64,000 bases of DNA from Pithys albifrons albifrons (taxonomy: Eukaryota; Chordata; Aves; Passeriformes; Thamnophilidae). The notes below the pieces were generated by a model, which worked only from the letters and a program-made list of their open reading frames with translations, ran no database searches and was not told the origin of the DNA. A program made the position numbers and the translations under genes. The stretch covers positions 47,323,601 through 47,387,600 of the forward strand of contig NC_092461.1 in the NCBI RefSeq assembly GCF_047495875.1, read 5' to 3'. Below, in pieces: positions 46,793 to 59,500 of the stretch; within the stretch, counting starts at the first letter, position 1, and every line of letters starts with the position of its first letter.

Positions 46793-49700
46793 TATAAAGA
46801 AGATAATAAATAGAAAGGGATGTGAAATGATGGTTGAAGCTGAGATAATTAAAACATAAACCTGGTACAGTTACAGCAATAAGATAAAAGATTATTTTCA
46901 GCTTTAAGGAAACAGCAGGAAGAACACACTTTAAAATTTCTGTTCTGAAAGGTTAGAAAACAATTACATTAAATTCCTCTCAGAAGAGGTACATTCAGTA
47001 TTTATATACGAGGACTAAAAGCAGCATACAGGAACAAAATATATCCAACTATAAACCTGACTTAGTTGAATTTAAAAATATTGAAATCCAGAAGGGGGCA
47101 ATAAGCAGATGAGAAAAAAAATCTGAAAAATGAAACACTACTATGCACAGCAAGGCTTGAAAATCAAGAGCACAACATAATATTGCCCACAGGCAATGGA
47201 AAATATTGAATCACAAAACAGCAATGGAAGCTGAAGATTTTGAGAAATTTTACCTAAGAAATAAAAAGAACTATACACAGAACTTTACCAGTTCAAAAGA
47301 AATAATTGAAATAATGGAAAGAATGTGACTTCAGTACTCACATCACTGGGGACACCTGGAATATGTAAGAAGCTTATTAGCAGCATCCCTATTTCAAAGA
47401 TTTATTTTCAGAGAGAAATAAGTGGAAAAATAAAATGTAAAAAATAGAAATGAGAGAGAACTCTAGTTCAGTACTCAGGCAACTAAAAACGAACATGGTC
47501 ATGCTTATATAAGTTAAAGTATGATGAAGTGAAAATGAGAACTAATGGGAATGAAAAAATTTTTGCACTTCAGGAAAGCTTTGATATACTGCCACATTAA
47601 AGATAATATGTGCTGACTTTTGATGTGTCATACTTGCAGTAAAATAGAAAGGAAAAATCTAAGAAAGCCTCAGCAGTCAGTTAATTCAGGCTATCTCTGG
47701 AAAAAGACTGCTGAGAAACAAATCAACAGACAAGTAAAGCATGAAGTTAACCAGAAATACTCCTAATTCTGTCCTTGCTGCAAAGCAATCACTCAGTCGA
47801 AACAAAATTTCTCCATTTACCCCAATCAGTCACTGCTGTACTTCATTAACCATAATAACTTAAAAAAACCAAAAAAATCCCAACAAAACCAACACATTAC
47901 TAATAATGTTAAAGAATCTAAGATTCTTAAATATTATTCAAAGTTCAGAAGTGTGTTGTGAAATGCTCATATGATCTTTTACAAACAGATTTCTCTGAAT
48001 TCTTTATACTCACAATCAAAATGCCTCCATATTGACAGACCCCTCCAAAAGATTTACTTAAACACTTTCCTGTTCTCAGCTAGATTGGCTACGAAACCAA
48101 ATTTATGTACCTAAACAGTACTTTCATCTATTTGAGGACTTCTGAGGAATTCCACTGAATGACATCAGAGATAAAACATGTAATCTTGGTATTCAGTGTT
48201 TCTCAATGATATAGCATACCTTATTGAAATACCATGCCTTATTAAAAGTAACTGATTTGCTGAAGCTTAGGAAAAAAATCATTCCGATACACTTGCAAAG
48301 ACTCTTTGAGATATCAAAAGATGAAGGAAAAAACCCTCTGAAGAAAATGACAGGATCACCTACAGCAGAATGTATTTGGTAGGTAGGTCAGTGCTTTTCT
48401 CCTGCCCTCTGACTTGAAAATGTTGGCTTTCCCCTGTAGATGTCTGTCCTCTTCCATATCTGGGGAAGTGCAGAAACTATTTTAATCTAATGGTCTGGAC
48501 TGCACAGAGAAGAGGAGCTGAGTGATAGCAGACACACTGAAACAGAGAAGGCAAGAAAATGCCACCTGAATTTTTAAGTACTTTACAGAGCAGTGTAAAA
48601 AAACTTAAGGCACAGAGCAAGAAGCGCTTTGCAGTATAATAGGATACTTATGTAGGATCACAGTATCTTCCCAAAAGCTGTGCTTCAAAACACAAGCTAT
48701 GTCTAGTCAAGGGGATCATACAGGATTAATGAGCAGAAATGTAATGGCCTGTGGATACAAACAGTGTGATTGATTACTTCTGGCCTTAGGCCCTGAGAAA
48801 CTCGGCCTCAGAGCACTTATTTCAGCTTTTTCAGTACATAGTGCAACTATTCCAAAATTAGAAGAAATCATTTCCCCAAACATTTACAGAACACAAAACA
48901 TTTATTCTATATATAGTTGAGCTTTATTTTTTTTGTTTTATTGTTTTGTTGGGGGTTTTTTTCATTATCCTAACTCTTAAAGGAAGTATACCTTACAAAT
49001 CAAATCAACAGTTAAAGGTTTACTTTGGCATCTCTTGGAGCTAACTAATTAGTAACTTCTTAAGCAAATAAATGATACAGAAAAATAAATGAACTGATAT
49101 GTAGTTACTAATGTAAAGACTGATTTATCTGAAATGTAAATGAAATCTTTAACAGCAATTCTTATGCAGTGAAATAAACCTGCCACCTGTTCTTGATCAA
49201 AGGTCAGTTCAGTATCAAAAGTTTAATGCATAATTTATTTTACCACTGCAAATCATGACGGCAGCCAACATTATGGCCATTCAGAAGTATTAACTCTGTA
49301 TTTTTTCAATAATATGGGTTTTTTCAGATACTTGAAAAGTACTTTAGAAATACAGAAGTTAACTTTATATATTTGATTATGATCATTATTTGATCCATCA
49401 GCAGTCTTTTACAGCAGCCACGTAGTTGCTAAAGATCTAATACTATTGTCTGTTATGATTACATTTGTAATCCTGTTAATTTAATCTTCTTACACTTCCA
49501 TTTTTTTCTTTACAAATTAATTACATGATTACTGCTATATGATTTTCATTTGAATCACAGAGTTTCCATTGCAGATGTATTTTTCTTCCAAAATGAGGTT
49601 AAATATTTCTGGTTTCAAAACAACAACAACAAAAAAGAATTATGAATTTGTCTCCTCATCCCTTGTTTTTTACCCTCATCTTTCAATCTTTAAAATAAAA

Positions 49701-50165
49701 ACACAATGCTTCAAAATATGCTTTATTTTCATTTTCTTTCTTTTGCTTCTTTTCCTTTTCTACATTTCAAAACATCATATATGTATATTTCTGATGTCAT
49801 AAGTAAGTGTAGCTTCTGCCCCAAAATCCACATAGTACATTTAATGCAGTGATGTAGCTGTGCTCCATCACTCATTCCCTGTTAGATCATCCACCTCTGC
49901 CTGCAGGCAATTCATGACAAACCCTAAATATTGTAATAGTAGAGAAAAAAATTCCTCACATGCTCTCTGTGAGCATGCCAAAGAAATTTATTGATTTTTA
50001 AATTAGACAGAAAAAAACTGAACAACCACTTGCCCTGGGTATTTTGCCCTTCTTCACCTTCAGGGCAAAACATACATCTTCAGTTCCTATGATTTCAGGA
50101 TAAAGAGACATTCCTCTACATCCTTTAGATCACCTTAAAATCTAAGTTCCTTGAAAATCTAAGAT
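46793..50165. other. Unassigned AT-rich DNA, no gene seen
   Basis: This is strongly AT-rich with few long reading frames. It includes an A-rich tract at about 47862-47893 and a T-rich tract at about 48927-48962. No exon, RNA gene or element is recognised. Confidence 0.5.
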
Positions 50166-50182
50166 GGGGGGGGGGGGGGGGG
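50166..50182. repeat. Poly-G run (17 bases)
   Basis: Seventeen consecutive G residues are followed nine bases later by a G6 run. Such runs can form G-quadruplexes, and their length is also prone to sequencing error. Confidence 0.9.
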
Positions 50183-50320
50183 CACAGGCAGGGGGGAAAC
50201 TGCTAAAGACTGCTTTTTCTTCTCTAGGCCCAATTGCTGGACAATCAATAATTGATTATTAATTAAGCAGTGGACGTGCCTATGAACAGAAAAACAGAAA
50301 ACAGCATGTATACAGACAAG

Positions 50321-50363
50321 ACTCAGAGGGAGTAGAACTCAGAGGGAGTAGACCTCAGAGGGA
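50321..50363. repeat. Short tandem repeat, 16-bp unit, 2.7 copies
   Basis: The unit ACTCAGAGGGAGTAGA occurs twice exactly (50321-50336 and 50337-50352), followed by a partial third copy with a single change. This is a recent local duplication. Confidence 0.9.
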
Positions 50364-50409
50364 CTCAGGTTTTCATTATTTTTCTTTATTTATGAAGGTT
50401 TATCAAACC

Positions 50410-51235
50410 TGATGAAGTTTCTCCCATTCCTTCCGACTTCCCAGGCTCAACTTCACTCCTGACTTCTATCTCCTCTCTCAGGTAGAACAGGAGGATGAGG
50501 AATAGGGGTTGGGGTCACTCCATAGCATTTAGTCTCTGCCACTCTGGCTCTAGCATGGGGTTCCTCCCACAGGATCCAGTCCTTCACAAACTGCACCAAC
50601 AATGATCCTTCCCAAGGGCTGCAGTTCTTCAAAAGCTGCTTCAGTGTTTGTGCATTCAACGGGGCGCAGTCCTTCAGGAATAGACTGCTCCAGCATGAAC
50701 CCCCTGCAGGGTCACAAGTCTTGCCAGAAGACCTACTCCATCATGGTCTCCTCTCCATGGGCTCTCCATGGGCTTCAGCCTCCTTTAGAACTTGTGCATC
50801 TGCTGTGGTATGGGCTCCTCCCCTGGCTGCAGGGTCAACATCTGCTGCATCGTGGTTCCTCATGGGCTAAATGAGGACAACTTGCTTCCCTCTGGTCTTC
50901 TCCACAGGCTTCAAGGAACCTCTGCTCTGGCATCTGGACCACCTCCTCTCCCTCCTTCTTCACTGATCTTGGTGTCTGCAGAGTTGTTCCTCTCTTTTGC
51001 TTATTTTTCTTTTCCTCTCACTTCTGTCTTACTGGTGTCACAAGATTTGTTTACCCTATCTTATAACTGTTATTACAGTGTCCATATCACTGTTGGGATC
51101 AGTTTTGAGAAGCAGCACGTCCACCTTGGAACATCTGGAACTAGCCCTGTGAGACATTGGGATGGCTTCTGATGTCTTCTCAGACAAGTCACCCCTGCAG
51201 CTACCCCACAATGAAATCTTTGGAGTCTTCCTTCC
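50410..51235 (+). mobile_element. Avian ERV LTR fragment (diverged)
   Basis: The stretch resembles a common avian ERV LTR. It contains 'cttcccaggctcaacttcac', 'tcctcccacaggatccagtc', 'gggctgcagttcttcaaaag', 'gcgcagtccttcagga', 'gaccccctgcagggtcacaa'-like and 'ccatgggctctccatgggct' blocks. A pyrimidine-rich stretch of 'cacctcctctccctccttct' and 'cactgatcttggtgtctgca' follows, then a tail with 'caagtcacccctgcagctac'. These repeated 'gggctgca' and 'catgggct' units are typical of that LTR family. The 5' TG end and 3' CA end are not seen, so the copy is truncated or strongly diverged. No viral genes are present. Strand is inferred from block order in remembered copies. Confidence 0.6.
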
Positions 51236-53084
51236 TTCTGATTACAAGTTATTTGAGAAACTGTGTATCAGACTTCTATGTATCATTTTCTATGCTGCAG
51301 ACAAAATGTAACATTGTTATATAATTTACAGCCATAGAGCGAGGACTTCACGGATTGTAAGTAATTCCACATAAATAAAGATGTAGAGATAAAACAATTC
51401 CTGGGACCAAACCTGATGAATTGCTCTTTCCTGAACTCTTTTGCACTATTAAAAATGTAGTGGTACAGCTAAGTTCAGTATTTCACAAGCATTGTGTTTT
51501 AACAGATAAATGCTCTCTCTCCTCAGAATAAAATAATGTCATCTAAACGTGACCAACAGCAGGGAACAGAATAATACAGACCTGAGCCTCTAGTCAGCCA
51601 AAACAAAGGCAGAAACCTTTGGAGGAACGAGAAATGGAGATGAGGTTTGGCTGTAGTTACCTGAACTAATGCAAAAGGGAGTAGAGTATGACTTCAATAG
51701 ATAAAGCAGAAAATGTCAAGCACAAGAGGTTATTAGCTATCATCATAAAAAGAGGCATTACAGGGGTGGTTGTGCCTGATTACAGATGCTAGAGACAACT
51801 GTAACAGATTTTTCCTAAGAATATATAGATTATATTTTTCAAATTTTAACTTTGAAATTAATGCTATGGTAATGACTTTAACTACAGTTCCAGTGAATTT
51901 TTTTTATATCTCAGTTAGATATTACTTAACTGTACAGAATGCTTTAAAATAGTGATTCCAATATATCTATTCTTATTAAAGAGGCACTCAAACACTTTCA
52001 CTTAATCTTGCCTGTTTTATTCCAAAAAAAGAAAACAAAAAGAGAATGATATTTATTCAATACAATGTGAAGTGTATTTGTGCTTAGTCATTAGCTGGTT
52101 GATGATGATATCCCAACATATGATAATGCAGATTTTCCTAACTATATTTAAAAAGCTCTTTTCAGTTCATTTACTAAAAGTCTCCCCTAATCAGCTGTCA
52201 AGTCTATCTATTTATTCCTATGTTATCAACACAAAAATATTCCTTTCATTTATCACTATGATTGTCCCACTGCCGTTCATTTAATGACATTAATGGTTTT
52301 TGTCCTATCTTTTGAAAGCCAAAAATATAGAAATGACAATATACAATACCTACAGTACCTTATTTTCCTTTCACAATTTATATATACCCAGTTTTGCTGC
52401 TTTCTACTTCTGCTCCTTTTCAAAAAGAAAGCCGACTATACAAAGGTTTTGCCACTCTCAACCCAAAATTTTGGCCCACATCTGTGTAAACTAGTGAACA
52501 AGTTTTTTAGATCCAGGGTTACACTTCCAGTTTGGTAAATAACTAAAGTGTTCCAAATCTTGGCACTATGCAGATTTCACACACATCCCAAGCACATCAG
52601 ATTTATCAAAACAGAAAAGAATCACACATGACTGTGGTCCCTAATGGTGATTCTTCATTAATTTCTCTCCCACATCCCATTCTGAAGAACCCTGGCTGGA
52701 GCAGCAGTTCTAACTTGCTGCTCCTAAGGATCAACAGATCAAGTCCTACTGTTTTTCTTTCTGAGCAGAAGTTAAAAAATTAACTCTCACGAAGACACCA
52801 TTCTTAGAAGACAAATTTTACAAAGTCAGCAAAAACTAAAGAGAAAAAGATACTCCAAAACTAAAACCAGCCAAAGAAATGCTCAACTATGTTAAGGCTC
52901 TGTTTGGCAGACGGGTAGAACAAAGAATCAGTGGATCACAGGGGTGTCAGAAATTTAGTGAACATAGAAGAGAACTAAACAGCTAAAGTGTTCTGGAGAC
53001 TACTTATTTATAATCTTTGCCCAAAGCAAAATATGATGTCTTTAAGCCATTTCTAATGTATATTGGCCTAACTGTAACCTGTTC
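51236..53084. other. Unassigned AT-rich DNA, no gene seen
   Basis: No exon, RNA gene or element is recognised. Several T-rich reading frames between 51770 and 52540 look membrane-like only because of base composition. Confidence 0.5.
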
Positions 53085-53640
53085 TTAAAAACCTCAAAGG
53101 ATGGAGATCGTACAACCTGAAATTGTAAACATTAGATATTTGCTCCTGAAAATATTCTTTGCCATAACTCTAGTTTATTATTCATTACATTCCCAGCAGA
53201 CACAAATTAAAATTCTTTATCTTCCTTCTCACAAAAGCATTTCACATATTTGAGTGTTTTCCCATTTCTCCCCACTGTGTCTCTTTTATAGGCCAAACAT
53301 CAACTCAATTCAATTTTTCCTAAAGATCATGTTTTCTAGATATTTGATCACCCTTTATATTTTAAACTGTGGATGCCCAGAACTGCAGATAGTATCCAAT
53401 GCAGACTGAGTAAAATAGGAATTATTTATTATCTTGCATATGCCAATGTCAGGTCTACATTCCAGTTTGGTATACTCTTTTTTTCTTCTTCCTCATCAGT
53501 CTACATCAGTAGCTCACATTCAGTTTGCTGTTCTTCTCTCAGGATTTTCTCCTAGTGTTCCTACACAGCTAATCATTCCCTGCCTCATATTTTGTGAACT
53601 CTGGGAACTCAGCAATATATTACACTTCTCAAAAACAATT
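53085..53640 (-). mobile_element. Ancient CR1/L3-type LINE remnant (antisense)
   Basis: The order of diverged blocks matches an old CR1-like tail read in antisense. There is an early 'tttgccataactctag' region, then 'catttcacatatttgagtgt' and 'cccagaactgcagatagtat'. These are followed by 'ccaatgcagactgagtaaaa', 'cacattcagtttgctgttct' and 'cagctaatcattccctgcct'. Identity is low, implying an insertion far older than the other CR1s in the window. The boundaries are approximate. Confidence 0.6.
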
Positions 53641-54054
53641 TATTAGTGAGTCCTGCGACTGCCTCAGTCAGGTTTAGTGTGAAAATCATTCATTTCATAT
53701 GAGTTAAGGATGGACTAATAAAAATAACAAAATACCTAGTCCATCAATTATCTGTGGGGATAAAATAGAAAAAAGGCAGTCTGAATGAACCATGTTTTAC
53801 CACCATTACCATGCTCACTGTCATGCAGAAGTGTAGGAAATACTGCACTGCTGTTAACCCTTGATGCCCTCAGGCCAAGAGCTGGTAAGAACCAACCAAG
53901 TTAGAGAATAACAGATTGAAGTGATTTCCTCATTTCTTTCAGTTTCAGGTAAGTTGTAAAAATCACCTAGAATGCAAGATGTTCCTGTACATTTTCTTCA
54001 CATCTCCTTTGGTCTCTTAACTCTTCTGGCCTTGAGTTTACTTCTTTCATCACC
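53641..54054. other. Unassigned DNA between old CR1 pieces
   Basis: No gene or clear repeat is recognised. It may conceal further degraded LINE sequence. Confidence 0.4.
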
Positions 54055-54190
54055 CTCTCCTCAGTCTCCTCTTCTCCAGGCTGAACAAGCCAAGTGATCT
54101 TAGTCACTCTTTGTCCCTCTTGACCTTTCACCATCTTCAAAGCCCTCATATTCTTCTTTTGGCACCCAAAGTGGAGCAGGACCATCACCT
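54055..54190 (-). mobile_element. Probable CR1 fragment (antisense)
   Basis: The block 'cctcttctccaggctgaaca' followed by 'agccaagtgatcttagtcac' matches the CR1 section that normally reads 'ctccaggctgaacaagccca' and 'gctccctcagcctc'. It continues into 'accatcttcaaagccctcat' and 'cccaaagtggagcaggacca'. No CR1 terminal repeat is present. It is a minus-strand internal piece, possibly separated from the older fragment upstream. Confidence 0.55.
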
Positions 54191-55067
54191 CCCCCAGTTG
54201 TCCAGCTATGCAGTACACTGTTCACTTCCTCATTTTTGTGCATTCGTCTCATTTTTAACTTCATAGACAGGGTCTGACTCACAGAGTAGCAAAAACAGTA
54301 ACACACAGCATCCCAGTGAATCTTCTCATTTCTCTGACAGTTAACAAAGAAGGTTACATAAAAACCTGTCTGTAGCTCTAAAAGGTGGGAGAACAGACTT
54401 GTTAATGGTAAAGTTTGTTTGTGCTGCTTTTGGCTGGCATAATGTCAATTTTCTCCATAGTAATTGGTATGGAGCTGTGTTGTGTATCTCTGCAGAAAAC
54501 ACTGTTGATAATTCAGGGATGTTTTTGTTATTGCTAAGCAGTGCTTACACAGCATCAAGGCCTTTCCTGCTTCTCAGCCCACCTCAGCACAGGCAAGACA
54601 CAAGAAGCTGGGAGGAGACACAGCTGGGACAGCAATGTCAACTGACCAAAGCGACATCCCACACCTTTTTCCCACATCACTTTTTCCAGATTCTAAATAC
54701 TGGAATCTTCTCTTTGGACAATGGCATACATGTCCAAGTCACTAACCTGTAAGAACTAGCAACTTCAATAAAGTCAGACTCAACTACAGGTTTTGTAAGA
54801 AAGACACAAACAATAAATAGGCCATCCTGCTTGCCTTTGCACCCTGACCAAGTAGATATGTCTGTTGCATAGGAATATCTTAAAGGTTTTAAATCAGCTC
54901 ATTAGATGGAATCAGGCAAAAGCCCAGTGTAGCTTTGTTGTAACAAAAACATAAAACTAGAGATCAGGAAATTATTGTTGTAGGATAACTGAAATGACTC
55001 TAAGATTTTTTTCACCCTCAATATCCATTGTCCCTCTGTTGAGAGAGACAATGTCATAGCAGTGTTC

Positions 55068-55070
<3 letters not shown>
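54191..55070. other. Unassigned DNA before the A37 tract
   Basis: No exon or retroposon is recognised. A hairpin with 11 paired positions and one mismatch lies at 55026-55053 (CATTGTC...GACAATG), just before the poly-A run. Confidence 0.45.

Positions 55071-55107
<37 letters not shown>
55071..55107. repeat. Poly-A tract (37 bases)
   Basis: Thirty-seven consecutive A residues. No AATAAA signal lies in the preceding 40 bases and no recognisable transcript body precedes it, so a processed retrocopy is not supported. Length is likely polymorphic. Confidence 0.9.
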
Positions 55108-55109
<2 letters not shown>

Positions 55110-56323
55110 CAGTATTTAACAACTAAAGAATGTAACAACAGCTGAAGAATTTTGCAAAATCTTTATAATCAGAATGCTACGGTTTGCATCACAAACTTTA
55201 CAAGACACCAGTCAAACCAAAAGCTAAATGTAAAATAAATAAAAATTAAGCATCAGACAACTAAAACAGAAGTAAATTGACCTTTAGAAATACTTTGAGA
55301 TTCCAAATGCATCAAGAATTGATAAAACTACTACTGCAATTAACAAAACACATGAAAAGAATATTCCTACAAGAAGATAAATGCAGCATTCTTGGGATAA
55401 TTTTGCCTGAGAAAAGAAATCAAAGTCTGAACAATAAGAAGTCTTGATCAGTCTTATTTATGAGGAGCTTGGAAACCATACACAAGTCAGATGTCGAAAT
55501 ACATTTTTTCAAGCCTTGGGAAAAAAAAATAAAATAACCAAAGTGTGTAGAGAAGACTAAACAAACATTTTCCCTCCACTTGTCCTAACTTGCAGTTTCT
55601 TCTACCTGTTAACAAAATGACTTTTGTTAGTTGGTTACTTTGTACACAGCAATAGAGTAACACTTTTCCTTTTTATAAGATTATTTTTTCTTATTCTTTA
55701 TTTCATCAGGTAAGTAACAAAACTGAGGATCAATTTATTCTTAAGATCTTTCATATAGGTCTGCTGGGATGCACAGTCAGAAACTCAGAAGGGAAGTCAG
55801 GAAGGATGTCATTGCCCTTGGGTAGCCAGCATTCATCACAACAGGCAGCCTTTATTGTCCATTGCGCTATAATAGTTTCTCAGTAGGGAAGGCAGCATGT
55901 AGTACCATGATGATGTGCAAGATAATGCCTAAAAACACAAAAATGTTTGAGAGTCAGCTACGAGTGAGTGTTTACAATGGCAGTGGAAGCAAAGAAAAGG
56001 CAGAAAAACCTGGTTCTCAGTTCTGAACACTGGTAAACATTTTTCATTCTGTATCACATTTACGGAAACAAAACAAATATCTTTCCATTAGGTGGGTTTT
56101 ATTTGGTCATCACTCATTTACTTCTCTTCTGCAGTTCTCTCCTTAACTCTGCCATTTATGATATCTTGTTTTCCAAAAAACAGATACTGAATCTAACCAG
56201 GAAACAGTTATGCCTTTAATACTGCAAACTGTTTCCTAGTTCCTTGTATGATAGGCAGATCAATCATCGCTGTTGCTGAATTTCTATTTAACATACTTAG
56301 AATGGCTGGAGAAGCTGAACTAA
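55108..56323. other. Unassigned AT-rich DNA, no gene seen
   Basis: No exon, RNA gene or element is recognised. Confidence 0.45.
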
Positions 56324-56583
56324 AATCACAGAATCATAAAATGGTTTGAGTTGGAAAGGACTTTAAAGACCATCTAGTTCCAACCCCCCAGCCATAGGCA
56401 TAAATACTTTCCACTAGACCAGTTTGCTCACAGCCCCATCCAGCCTGGCCTTGAACACTTCCAGCAACGGGGCATCCACAACTTCTCTGGACAACCTGTT
56501 CTAGTGCTTTATCACCCTCACAGTAAAGAATTTCTTCCTAATATCTAATCTAAACCTACTCTCTTTCAGTTTGAAGCCATTAA
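56324..56583 (-). mobile_element. CR1 LINE 3' end (antisense), best-preserved tail in the window
   Basis: This is a near-consensus CR1 tail. It has AATCACAGAATCATAAAATG, 'gtttgagttggaaaggactt', 'aagaccatctagttccaacc', 'ccatccagcctggccttgaa', 'cacttccagcaacggggcat' and 'cagtaaagaatttcttccta'. It stops abruptly after 'tttcagtttgaagccatt', giving a copy of about 260 bp. The modest divergence suggests a younger insertion than the others. Confidence 0.93.
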
Positions 56584-59500
56584 AGTCAATCATAGTCATT
56601 AAAATTAGCTAAGAAAAAGAGACAACAAAAAGATTTACAGCTGACAATTTTTTACAGAAAAATGGGTCATTCATATTCACAGTCTTTCAGTGAATATTGG
56701 GCAGCAGTAGAGCACATTAAGCCAAATTGCAACTGACTGAAAATTTTCCATCAGAGTCACCAGCAAGGTGCCCTGCACATGTGTATGTGTGTGCACACGT
56801 GCATGTGGGTGAAAAAGGTAGTGGTTTGCAAGATGCTGTTCTCCTATTTCTCACTAAAGCTCCTTCAGATTACCTTGATTTTAAAACTCACTTTTACAGA
56901 TTTGCTCCTAATTATTTAAGTAGTTCTACTCACTTCGATGAACTCAGTTGTTATTTAGTATGACTTAAAATAGCTGCAGTTGGCATTCTACCACACTGCG
57001 TAACGACAGCTTCAGTAAAGGACTAAAGCACCTGAAGGCAAGATCGAAAATACCTTCTTTGATGAATTCACATCCAGAAGTCCCAGTCAGCTTTTCCAGT
57101 GATGCAAGGCTACACTGATGTCAGGGATGAGAGACGCATGAAGCACACACAGCAAGTAGGTGAGAGACAGATGCTTCAGTCTCCCATAGAACTACACAGT
57201 TAGGCCTTACAGAGTATCTGCCCACTAATTGCAAGAAGAAATATGCCAGGACATGACGTGCTGTATGTCACCTTCACAGTGGTGGAATACTCTACGTATC
57301 AGGGCCTAGTCTTTTTCTTTGAGAAGATGCAGGAGTCCATTAAGTGTAAAGAAATAGAGCAGCTCCTGCAAGACTGTGAGAGACTTCACAAATCAATGAA
57401 TATAAAATCAATTAGAAGTTCTTCAAAGAAAGATGTTACCATCTGCTGTTTGGTCAGCTTCAGGTACACTATTGTTTTAAAAAAAGAAGCAAGAGTAAAT
57501 TGATTACTTTTCTGCTCATGGTGGGAATCGGCTGCACTTCTGAATAACGCACACTGTCTTGCTACTTGTTTCTGGATTTGACATTTTTAATTCAAGAGGT
57601 GAAAAGGTCATGTAAAAGGAAAATTAGTTTCTACAGAGCAGTAGTTACATCCACAGTCCCCATTACATTCTCACTCTGCAGCTAGGATACATGGATCAAG
57701 CACTGATACCCTGAATGGGCATGCAATATGAAAAGCCCTCCAGGCACACAAATTCCCATTCAAAATGCAATAGGAATATGATCACCGCACTGCAGAACTG
57801 AAGCACTGTTGACACAAGAACAGATAGGATTGACAGGACATTAACTAGATTTAGGAAAATGCAAAAAGTCTTAGTCTGTGAAATCTGGTCCTATTTTCTT
57901 GATAAAATTGCAACAGTATTACCCTACCTGACACCTTTTTGGTCAGCCTAATCTCAAAAAGGTGTGCAAGCAAACTTCCAAGGATGAGAGGTCTCTGATA
58001 TTCCCATTAGCAAATTCTGTTTGGCGTTTTTTGTGTGAGAAATGGAAAATACAAGCCACTGGATTAAAAAACATTACTGTTGTGGCATATAAAATATTAA
58101 TAATTTTAATTCTTTTCAAGCACTTTATTAGAAAACAAATCTTCATGATGCTGCTTCAGTCTTGAAGATGTTTTGCTTTCATGCAATTATACTATAGTCA
58201 TATTGGCTCTCAAGACAGTTTCTGCTGAGAAACCCAATTAACACTTAGTACTTTAAAGAGAGAGAATTTAAGAGTTTGGTGTTCATCTTTTCTTAGCCAG
58301 CTAAATGATGAACACAATTTATTTTCCATAACAAAAACAAGAATAGCAAAGTAATAAAAAGAGACAACAGGTCCAGCAAGGGAAACCTTAAATACAGCTT
58401 GTTATTAATCAATTTATTTCACACCGTGGTTTCTAAGCAGCACAACTGTATGTCTACTGTGTGCCCATAAAAATAATGGGAGTGAAAACCTGCATGCTCT
58501 AATTCTTAAAGGATGCCGATCACTGAGGATTAAAAGCATTGCATAAGACCATGAAAACAGCACTAGGTCCTCAGCTATGGGATAATTAAGGTATTTGAGA
58601 AATCTGTGGAGAAAGATCTGGCTTCCATTTTCATTTGTGCAATTTAGGTAATGGGGGAAATGTATTATGCTTTTCTAAAGCTATAGTGATCAAGCACATC
58701 CACAATGAACAAGGTCAACAACTGTATCTGTTTACAAACAGTCAGATTACGAATCTGCTAACTTGAGATCCTGAAAGCTCCTTACTAAGTCAGATTAACA
58801 TGGAGTTTCTGTTTATCATCCTGACATAGCTAAAGAATTTCACATCCAAAGAATACAAATGGCTCCCTGTTTTTTGACACTCCAAACTTCATTATGAGCT
58901 GCCTGTCCATTTCCTGAATTTACAATAGAATGTGTCCAGTATTGCCAAACAAACTATATAGGAATCACAACTTGTCTCTCCGGGTGTATCAACTACAGTT
59001 TCATCTGCTGGCAAAATGGATTTCCAAAGGTTGAAAAAATAGTTATTATATGTTATCAATAACTTAGACCTTCAGAATACGTATGTATTCAAACCAGAAT
59101 CAAAAACTCTTTGGCCAGCAATGAATGAACTCTCCTTTTAAATGCTTAAATTTAGTGGGGCACATACCCCACTTACGGGGGTTTATGGTGATTTTCATTT
59201 TAAGTGGCTCAGGACTAAGTATATGTAGCAAATTGCAGTGAGACAAGTAGACTGCCTGGATTGCCCTGTCTGTCACCCCACCACAGTGTATTAAAATGGG
59301 CCTGCCCTTCTGGGAAGCAGAACTACAGTTTGGAAGCAAATTTGCTTCCATCAGGAGTCCCATTTTGCAGTGAATGCTGTTTTTCACAGCTCTAAATATG
59401 GTTTATAGAACTGACATCCTTCCTTTCACTGAGATTAAATTAAGGGGGCAGAAGATGACAGAAATGAACACTCAGTATTATACATAAATAGAACTTGAGA

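Noticed and set aside
54700..55107. Processed pseudogene ending in poly-A
   Set aside because: There is no AATAAA before the A tract, no recognised transcript sequence and no target-site duplication.
54902..55138. Frame with a long Phe run
   Set aside because: The Phe run is just the translation of the A37 tract on the other strand.
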